From assembly GCA_016763255.1 (NCBI GenBank), contig JAESUA010000217.1:1-12066 (forward strand): a stretch of DNA of 12,066 nt, in the 5' to 3' direction. How positions within the stretch are numbered: position 1 is the first letter of the stretch; each line of letters opens with the position of its first letter. Positions 7,316 through 12,066 of this stretch are shown here, in pieces. The translations under genes were made by a program, and so were the position numbers. The notes beneath the pieces were generated by a model. It ran no database searches and was not told the DNA's origin. It saw nothing but the letters and a program-made list of their open reading frames with translations. Source of the stretch: Magnetovibrio sp. Lineage in GTDB: Bacteria > Pseudomonadota > Alphaproteobacteria > Rhodospirillales > Magnetovibrionaceae.

Positions 7316-7720
7316 CTAGGTGTTCAACTGGGCCGAAATGACCACCATGGCGTGGGCCATGGGGTACTCATCCGTCAGCGAGATATCGATCTTGGCTTCA
7401 TATCCTTCGGGGATAAGGCTTTGTAGCCTTTCTAAGGCCCCATTGGAAAGGGTCATGATAGGCTGACCGCTGGGCAAATGATCGACGCTAAGGTCGCGCC
7501 AGAACACGCCATCGCGAAATCCGGTGCCCAAGGCCTTGGCGCAGGCTTCTTTTGCGGCATAGAACATAGCGTAGCGATTGGCCCGAGCGGGCCCGCGTTT
7601 TTCCGCCTTTTGACATTCCAAATCGGTGTAGATGCGGGCCGTAAAACGCGCGCCAAAGCGGCTCAGCGTCTTTTCGATGCGGCGAATGTCGCAAAGGTCG
7701 GTGCCGATGCCGATGATCAT
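7316..7720 (-). CDS. acpS: holo-[acyl-carrier-protein] synthase
   Basis: A 134-residue AcpS-type phosphopantetheinyl transferase, which moves 4'-phosphopantetheine from CoA to a serine of acyl carrier protein and so activates fatty acid synthesis. The N-terminus MIIGIGTDLCDIRRI carries the metal-binding D8. The second motif, FYAAKEACAKALGTG, carries E58 and the CoA-contacting lysine K57. The C-terminal strand motif ISLTDEYPMAHAMV is also typical. Active AcpS is a trimer. The ATG overlaps the pdxJ stop as ATGA, giving translational coupling, and the pdxJ-acpS order is common in proteobacteria. In this cluster the enzyme also supplies the holo-ACP on which BioC and its esterase partner act. Confidence 0.96.
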   Translation of the reverse strand: MIIGIGTDLCDIRRIEKTLSRFGARFTARIYTDLECQKAEKRGPARANRYAMFYAAKEACAKALGTGFRDGVFWRDLSVDHLPSGQPIMTLSNGALERLQSLIPEGYEAKIDISLTDEYPMAHAMVVISAQLNT

Positions 7721-8475
7721 GAAGGTCTCGCCTCATTCATCAGGGCGCGCATTTTTTGGATCGCCGCCTCAAACCCAATAAAAATGGCCTCACCGACTAA
7801 AAAATGGCCGATGTTGAGCTCCATGATGCTGGCAATTGCGGCAACCGGTTTAGCACTGTCAAAGGTCAGGCCATGTCCGGCGTGGCATTCCAGGCCGATG
7901 GCCTGCGCGTGCGCCGCGGCGGTGGTGATGCGCTCAAATTCACGCTCTTGCTCGGCGATATCGGTGGCGTCGCAATAGGCACCGGTGTGCAGTTCCACCA
8001 CCGGTGCGCCAAGGGCCTTGGACGCATCCAGGGCCGCAACATCCGGTTCGATAAACAGCGACACCCGGATGCCGGCGTCCGACAGCTGGGTGACGAACGG
8101 TTTGAGCTTGTCAAATCCGCCCACCACATCGAGGCCGCCTTCGGTGGTGCGTTCTTCACGTTTTTCCGGGACGATGCACGCCGTGTGCGGTTTGTGACGC
8201 AAGGCAATGTCCAACATTTCATCGGTGGCGGCGATTTCCAGATTCAACGGCAAATCGATTTCGTCGCACAGGCGCGTGATATCGGTATCGGTGATGTGGC
8301 GGCGATCTTCGCGCAGGTGGGCGGTGATGCCATCGGCCCCGGCCGCAGCCGCCATCTTGGCGGCACGCAAAGGATCAGGATAACTCCCCCCCCGGGCATT
8401 GCGGATGGTGGCGACGTGATCGATGTTCACGCCCAGTCTGAGTTTAGGGCCCAATCTTGAATTCTGGGAGGTCAT
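7717..8475 (-). CDS. pdxJ: pyridoxine 5'-phosphate synthase
   Basis: A 252-residue TIM-barrel enzyme that condenses 1-deoxyxylulose 5-phosphate with 3-amino-2-oxopropyl phosphate to form pyridoxine 5'-phosphate, the last ring-forming step of DXP-dependent vitamin B6 synthesis. Family motifs are intact: LGVNIDHVATIRNARGG at 14-30, HLREDRRHI at 53-61, NLEIA with E80, ELHTGAYCDA at 161-170 and CHAGHGL at 197-203. The ATG at 8475 is one base after the stop of the DUF2062 gene, with AGGA eleven bases upstream; the frame remains open to 8658, but that extension is antiparallel-looking cysteine-rich sequence overlapping the upstream gene and is not part of the family. An eight-C run on the plus strand near 8386 lies inside the gene, yet the frame is intact. 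Confidence 0.96.
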   Translation of the reverse strand: MTSQNSRLGPKLRLGVNIDHVATIRNARGGSYPDPLRAAKMAAAAGADGITAHLREDRRHITDTDITRLCDEIDLPLNLEIAATDEMLDIALRHKPHTACIVPEKREERTTEGGLDVVGGFDKLKPFVTQLSDAGIRVSLFIEPDVAALDASKALGAPVVELHTGAYCDATDIAEQEREFERITTAAAHAQAIGLECHAGHGLTFDSAKPVAAIASIMELNIGHFLVGEAIFIGFEAAIQKMRALMNEARPS

Positions 8476-8476
8476 C

Positions 8477-9067
8477 TTAGGAATGTTCCTGCGGATCGCG
8501 GAGTTTACGGGTGCGCCGATGATGGCGCGCGGCCTGGTATTTGGAAATAATCGGACGCAGCGGAATATAAAACAGCAACCATACAAAGAGGGCAACCGGC
8601 ACGCAGCCCACCAGCATCGGCAACAATACCGGGCCGGACATTTCAGCCAAATATTCAAAATCGAGCTTGTGCATCGCCTCCATGCTTTCGGTCAGTACAT
8701 GGAGAAAATCGACCGCTTTGGCGTCCACACTGTCGATCCGCAAAATCCAGCTACCGACATTGAACACGCCAATCCAGATGAACGGAAAGGTCCATGGATT
8801 GCCCACCACGGTGCCGATGGCACTGGCCAAAACATTGGCGCGAATGACCAACGCCAACAGCGCCGCAAGCACAAAATGCAAGCCGATGAACGGCGTAAAT
8901 GAAATCGCCGCCCCGCAGGCAAAGCCGGCCGCCAAAGAATAGGCCGAGCCGGGAATGCGCGCGACCCGATGAAAGACGTAACGCGTCGAGCGATGCCACC
9001 CCGAACTGGGCCAGAAGAACTGGCCCGCTCGGCTCAAAATGGATTGCTTTTGACGACGTTGAAACAT
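8477..9067 (-). CDS. DUF2062 membrane protein
   Basis: A 196-residue integral membrane protein of the DUF2062 family; molecular function unknown. The N-terminus is basic (MFQRRQKQS), followed by the family-like stretch FFWPSSGWHRSTRYVFHRV. Hydrophobic segments lie at about 43-75, 92-108 and 144-170, and the conserved GNPWTFP motif is at 89-95. The C-terminal tail is strongly basic (RHHRRTRKLR). I chose the ATG at 9067, which gives the usual family start; a GTG at 9115 in the same frame would add 16 residues with no family character. It is the first gene after the 94-base gap behind bioC, and its stop is one base from the pdxJ start, so the two are almost certainly co-transcribed. A membrane or transport-related role is only suggested by topology. 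Confidence 0.88.
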   Translation of the reverse strand: MFQRRQKQSILSRAGQFFWPSSGWHRSTRYVFHRVARIPGSAYSLAAGFACGAAISFTPFIGLHFVLAALLALVIRANVLASAIGTVVGNPWTFPFIWIGVFNVGSWILRIDSVDAKAVDFLHVLTESMEAMHKLDFEYLAEMSGPVLLPMLVGCVPVALFVWLLFYIPLRPIISKYQAARHHRRTRKLRDPQEHS

Positions 9068-9161
9068 GATCGTACTTACGTATTCTAAAGAGGTGGAAAC
9101 AATGGTTTTTCCCACATCTCACCCAGTCAGGGAAGGACTTTCGGCGTATATCATGCAACCA
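9068..9161 (-). promoter_or_regulatory. gap before the DUF2062-pdxJ-acpS-lepB-rnc-era run, possible promoter
   Basis: This is the only gap above 20 bases between the Rel/SpoT gene and era, so it is the most likely place for an internal promoter. On the minus strand TAGAAT (9087-9082) matches five of six bases of a sigma-70 -10 box and lies 14 bases before the ATG. No good -35 hexamer is present 16-18 bases upstream of it. A 5-bp TTCCC/GGGAA inverted pair is also present, too weak to call a terminator for bioC. Confidence 0.3.
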
Positions 9162-9923
9162 TCACACTTTGGTGAATTGCCCGAACACCACATGATAGGT
9201 GTTGGTGAAGTTTTGCCCCAGCTGATCCGACACGCGGCGGAAGTTTTTCGGGCTCAATGGCCTGTGCCCCATGGCCGGAGTATTGGCACCGATGGTCTTC
9301 AAGGTACGGGCAAATGTTCGCGCGTCTGCGTAGCCGCGCTGGATCCTTTTTTCACGGACCTCCCCCCTGCCCGACTTGGGCCAGGCCAGGGTGATGGCGG
9401 CGCTGGACAAAAATGCGGGCATGCCATCCAAGAGCTCTAAGTCCGCATGAGCGGCGCGCCATTCTTTAAATGTATGCTCGCCCAGGGTCGAAAAAACAAT
9501 GTGTCCACCGGGTTTAAGGTGTTGAGAAAGCCGTTCCAGCCCGGCATTCAGGTCACTAAACCACTGAATGGCGAGGCTGCTGACGATCAGATCAAACGAT
9601 TGTGTCCCCAAATCCGGATGCTCGCCATCCATCCTTACAAAGCTGGCCCGAGAATCCGAGGTGTTGCCTTGACAACACGCCAACATCTGAGCGGAAATGT
9701 CGCTGATCAAAAATCGGCCGCCACTGATGCCGTCCAAGATTCGCCGCGTCAGACCACCGGTGCCGCAGCCAATCTCCAACACATCTGGGTTTACAGGCAA
9801 CGCACAGCGCAACGCATTTGCCGCCACTTCGCTGGCGACATCGGCCTGCACTTGGGCCGCCAAATCATAGGTCTGTGCAGATTTGGAAAAAGCCTGGACG
9901 ATGCGGTCCTTGTGCGCGTTCAT
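9162..9923 (-). CDS. bioC: malonyl-ACP O-methyltransferase BioC
   Basis: A 253-residue class I SAM-dependent methyltransferase. BioC methylates the free carboxyl of malonyl-ACP so that fatty acid synthase can extend it to pimeloyl-ACP methyl ester, the precursor of biotin. The N-terminal AFSKSAQTYDLAAQVQ (11-26) is typical of BioC rather than of other methyltransferases. SAM motif I is VLEIGCGTGG at 48-57, the acidic ribose-binding residue is D75 in ISDIS, and SSLAIQWFSDL at 115-125 is another BioC feature. A further BioC-like stretch, RTLKTIGANTP, lies in the C-terminal half. The ATG at 9923 overlaps the stop of the upstream esterase-like gene by ATGA; the frame extends to 9968 but without family character. 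The direct coupling to an alpha/beta hydrolase, the enzyme class that later removes the methyl group, strongly supports the biotin assignment. No other bio genes are in the window. Confidence 0.92.
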   Translation of the reverse strand: MNAHKDRIVQAFSKSAQTYDLAAQVQADVASEVAANALRCALPVNPDVLEIGCGTGGLTRRILDGISGGRFLISDISAQMLACCQGNTSDSRASFVRMDGEHPDLGTQSFDLIVSSLAIQWFSDLNAGLERLSQHLKPGGHIVFSTLGEHTFKEWRAAHADLELLDGMPAFLSSAAITLAWPKSGRGEVREKRIQRGYADARTFARTLKTIGANTPAMGHRPLSPKNFRRVSDQLGQNFTNTYHVVFGQFTKV

Positions 9924-10561
9924 GTCTTCAGATCTTTCGCAAAATCTAGAATTTTGTCGCCACACCACTGCGGATCGGTTCGTGCCAACAGGTGATTACC
10001 GCCCGTTTTAAACATCAAGTGATGACCGGCATATGTGCTGCGGCTCATGTTTTCACTGACCACCGCATCTGCAAAACCGGCCAACGCCAACACCGGCACG
10101 CCACATTCAGCCAAGGCGGGGCGTTCATCCCAATCATTGAGGGCCTGCAGCCCCTCAAGCAAGGGCGCGGTGTTAAGCGCCCCACCAACGGCGTTACGTT
10201 CACCGCACAAGGCCATGAAATCACGAAAGACAACATTGGGACGCCTTTTAAAGCCCGCAATCATCGCCCGCAATAGGCGTGGGTCCGTGCCGTGCGTGAA
10301 ATCATCGGCCTTGGTGAATTTGGCAAAACCGTTGATCGACACCAAGCCCAGCCATGAATGATCGGCACAATGGTGCAACAACCACTGCACGCCGAACGAA
10401 TGGCCGACGGCGATGTAGGGTTCATCGCGCGCAATATCCAGTTGCGGCGCACCCTGAAAGCCGAGATCTATAGCCACACTTTCGGGATGGCCCATGGCAT
10501 CACGCAACGGATTCCAAAAGCCCGCATCAAATCCCCAGCCGTGAACAAAGACAAATCGCAT
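9920..10561 (-). CDS. alpha/beta hydrolase, probable pimeloyl-ACP methyl ester esterase (BioH-like)
   Basis: A 213-residue alpha/beta hydrolase. An oxyanion-type FVHGWGFD lies at 5-12, the nucleophile elbow GHSFG has S55, the acid is probably D165 in LAGFADAVVS and the histidine H190 in GGNHLL, giving a full catalytic triad. BioH-type enzymes hydrolyse pimeloyl-ACP methyl ester to end chain extension before biotin assembly. The ATGA overlap with bioC is strong context for that role. At 213 residues it is about 40 shorter than E. coli BioH, mainly in the lid region between the nucleophile and the acid. Several unrelated-looking esterases (BioG, BioJ, BioK, BioV) replace BioH in other bacteria, so I give no gene symbol. 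The start follows the Rel/SpoT stop by 20 bases with only a weak binding site. Family call firm, substrate inferred. Confidence 0.85.
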   Translation of the reverse strand: MRFVFVHGWGFDAGFWNPLRDAMGHPESVAIDLGFQGAPQLDIARDEPYIAVGHSFGVQWLLHHCADHSWLGLVSINGFAKFTKADDFTHGTDPRLLRAMIAGFKRRPNVVFRDFMALCGERNAVGGALNTAPLLEGLQALNDWDERPALAECGVPVLALAGFADAVVSENMSRSTYAGHHLMFKTGGNHLLARTDPQWCGDKILDFAKDLKT

Positions 10562-10581
10562 CGCCGTTTTTATCCGTGTGC

Positions 10582-12066
10582 TTAGCCGCGGGCACGCTCA
10601 ATTGAATTGATTTCAGGGGTCGCACGTAAAGCCGCGATGATTTCGCTAAGATGTTTCACGTCGCGTACCTCCACATCCACAAGCATGTCGTAAAAATCGA
10701 CCGAGCGCGAGATGATCTTGAGGTTCGAGATATTGGCCTCGCCGCGCGCCACCACATTGGACAGTGCGCCCAAGGCACCGGGCACGTTGAGCAACGTCAG
10801 GTGCACCCGCGAAACATGACCGACCGCCGGTGCATCGGCTTGAGATTGTTCCCAAGACACATCAATCCAGCGTTCGGTTTGCTCTTCGTACTGATGCAAT
10901 CCGTCGCAATCGATGGTGTGAATGGTCACGCCCTTGCCGGTGGTGATGATGCCGACAATGCGATCCCCGGGCAACGGGTGACAGCAGCCCGCATAATGAA
11001 CCGCCATTCCAGGGATCAGGCCGCGAATGGGAATGCCGGAGCTTTCGCCCCTTTTTTTGGCCTTTTTGGCGCGAGACCGGCTCATCGGAACGATGCGGCT
11101 CAGCCGGCTGGCCACGCTTTCTTTTTTTGTGCCCGGATAAACGGCCTGCAAAACTTCTTTTGCCGTGGTGTGGCCCATGCCCACTTCGGCAATCAAATCA
11201 TCGGCCGTTTCTTGTTGGAAAATCTTAAGAACGCCCTTTAAGCCCTTCTCTGTTAAAGGATAATCAGCTTCAACAAAGACCCGTTCGAGCATCGCAGTGC
11301 CGAGTTCGATGTACTGATCACGCTCCTTAAGGCGGACATAACGCCGTATCCGTGCACGGGCTTTGCCGGTCACGACAAAATTTTCCCAGGTGGGTGATGG
11401 GGTGTGACTTTTCGAGATCACGATGTCCACTTGGTCGCCGTTTTTAAGACACGTGCGCAACGGCATCATGCGGCCATTGATTTTTGCGCCAACGGTACGA
11501 TCGCCGACTTCGGTGTGCACGGCGTAGGCAAAATCCACCGGAGTAGCGTCTTGCGGCAGATTGATCAGATCACCCTTGGGCGTAAAACAAAACACCTGAT
11601 CTTGAAACATTTCCAGCTTGGTGTGTTCCAAAAACTCTTCCGGTTCGGCCGCCGTCTCCAAGATTTCCAGCAGTTCACGCAACCAGCGATATTGTTTGCC
11701 GTCGGTGGGTTTGCCGGTGACCTTACCGTCTTGTTTGTATTGCCAGTGCGCCGCCACACCGTTTTCGGCAACCTCGTGCATGGAACGGGTGCGGATTTGA
11801 ATTTCGATGCGGTGTTTTTGCGGGCCGATGATGCCGGTGTGCAAAGACTGATAGCCGTTGGGTTTGGGCACCGAAATGTAATCTTTGAAGCGCCCCGGAA
11901 CCACGCGGTAGGCATTGTGAATAACACCCAACGCTTTATAGCAATCATCGGTATTATCGACCTCAATGCGAAATGCCATGATGTCGGACATGGCTTCGAA
12001 CGGCACATCCTTTTTTTGCATCTTGCGCCAGATCGAATATGGGGTTTTTTCACGCCCCGAAACATC
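10582..12066 (-). CDS. spoT: bifunctional (p)ppGpp synthetase/hydrolase (Rel/SpoT), 5' part cut by window edge
   Basis: The last 494 residues of a long RelA/SpoT homologue are visible; the N-terminal HD hydrolase domain and the start codon lie beyond base 12066. The protein makes and breaks the alarmone (p)ppGpp during starvation. Visible from the N-terminal side: VSGREKTPYSIWRKMQKK and the rest of the synthetase domain, with RFKD at 59-62 and NGYQSLHT at 70-77; a TGS domain at about 157-217 (FCFTPKGDLINLP); a helical region; the zinc-finger-like domain with HYAGCCHPLPGD (C361, C362); and a C-terminal ACT domain (about 420-492). RFKD is the RXKD form found in bifunctional Rel/SpoT enzymes, not the EXDD form of synthetase-only RelA, so both activities are expected. 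The gene leads directly into the bioC esterase pair 20 bases downstream. No frame defects are seen. Confidence 0.95.
   Translation of the reverse strand, partial: DVSGREKTPYSIWRKMQKKDVPFEAMSDIMAFRIEVDNTDDCYKALGVIHNAYRVVPGRFKDYISVPKPNGYQSLHTGIIGPQKHRIEIQIRTRSMHEVAENGVAAHWQYKQDGKVTGKPTDGKQYRWLRELLEILETAAEPEEFLEHTKLEMFQDQVFCFTPKGDLINLPQDATPVDFAYAVHTEVGDRTVGAKINGRMMPLRTCLKNGDQVDIVISKSHTPSPTWENFVVTGKARARIRRYVRLKERDQYIELGTAMLERVFVEADYPLTEKGLKGVLKIFQQETADDLIAEVGMGHTTAKEVLQAVYPGTKKESVASRLSRIVPMSRSRAKKAKKRGESSGIPIRGLIPGMAVHYAGCCHPLPGDRIVGIITTGKGVTIHTIDCDGLHQYEEQTERWIDVSWEQSQADAPAVGHVSRVHLTLLNVPGALGALSNVVARGEANISNLKIISRSVDFYDMLVDVEVRDVKHLSEIIAALRATPEINSIERARG

Noticed and set aside
8386..8394. C-run inside pdxJ as a possible second homopolymer frameshift
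   Set aside because: The PdxJ frame runs through it without a break (RNARGGSYPDPL), so the length of the run is correct.
7804..8460. Long plus-strand open frame of 218 codons opposite pdxJ
   Set aside because: It lies wholly antisense to a clear pdxJ and shows low-complexity His/Gly/Arg-rich composition typical of the complement of a GC-rich gene. Similar antisense frames opposite lepB (6520-7095), era (5297-5836) and the Rel/SpoT gene (10651-11241) were rejected for the same reason.
8476..8658. N-terminal extension of pdxJ by 61 residues
   Set aside because: The sequence is a cysteine- and tryptophan-rich frame shadow of the DUF2062 gene; PdxJ family proteins begin close to the VNIDHVATIR motif.

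Overview
The window looks like chromosomal DNA of an alphaproteobacterium, probably from the Rhodospirillales or a related order. This rests on gene order and protein character (a Rel/SpoT synthetase followed on the same strand by DUF2062, pdxJ, acpS, lepB, rnc and era, with recO nearby); no species call is possible by eye. I found no rRNA, tRNA, CRISPR array, insertion sequence or integrase gene. No gene-free stretch exceeds about 140 bases.

Right part (12066 down to 4943, all on the minus strand): a dense housekeeping cluster. In transcription order it holds a bifunctional (p)ppGpp synthetase/hydrolase missing its N-terminus at the window edge, a BioH-like alpha/beta hydrolase, bioC, a DUF2062 membrane protein, pdxJ, acpS, lepB, rnc and era. 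Genes are separated by 20 bases or fewer, or overlap by ATGA, except for a 94-base gap between bioC and the DUF2062 gene. The products cover the stringent response, pimeloyl synthesis for biotin, PLP synthesis, activation of acyl carrier protein, signal peptide removal, dsRNA processing and 30S ribosome assembly. As given, era is broken by a one-base deletion in a G run near codon 83. Adding one G restores a normal 300-residue Era, so a sequencing error is the simplest explanation.

Left part (1 to 4847): in many alphaproteobacteria recO directly follows era. Here recO (minus strand, 3' end cut by the window edge) is about 4.5 kb away from era. Between them lie a minus-strand DUF4349 lipoprotein gene and a plus-strand block with a class V alanine-glyoxylate-type aminotransferase, a strong hairpin, and a two-gene unit. 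That unit encodes a 535-residue phospholipase D superfamily protein and a 160-residue protein I do not recognise. This pair is the only accessory-looking and potentially undescribed system in the window. Its function cannot be read from the sequence alone.

The other notable module is the bioC/esterase pair placed between the (p)ppGpp gene and the pdxJ-acpS-lepB-rnc-era run. AcpS makes the holo-ACP that carries the BioC substrate, and PdxJ supplies the PLP needed by later biotin enzymes, so the cluster is metabolically coherent, though that link is inference.
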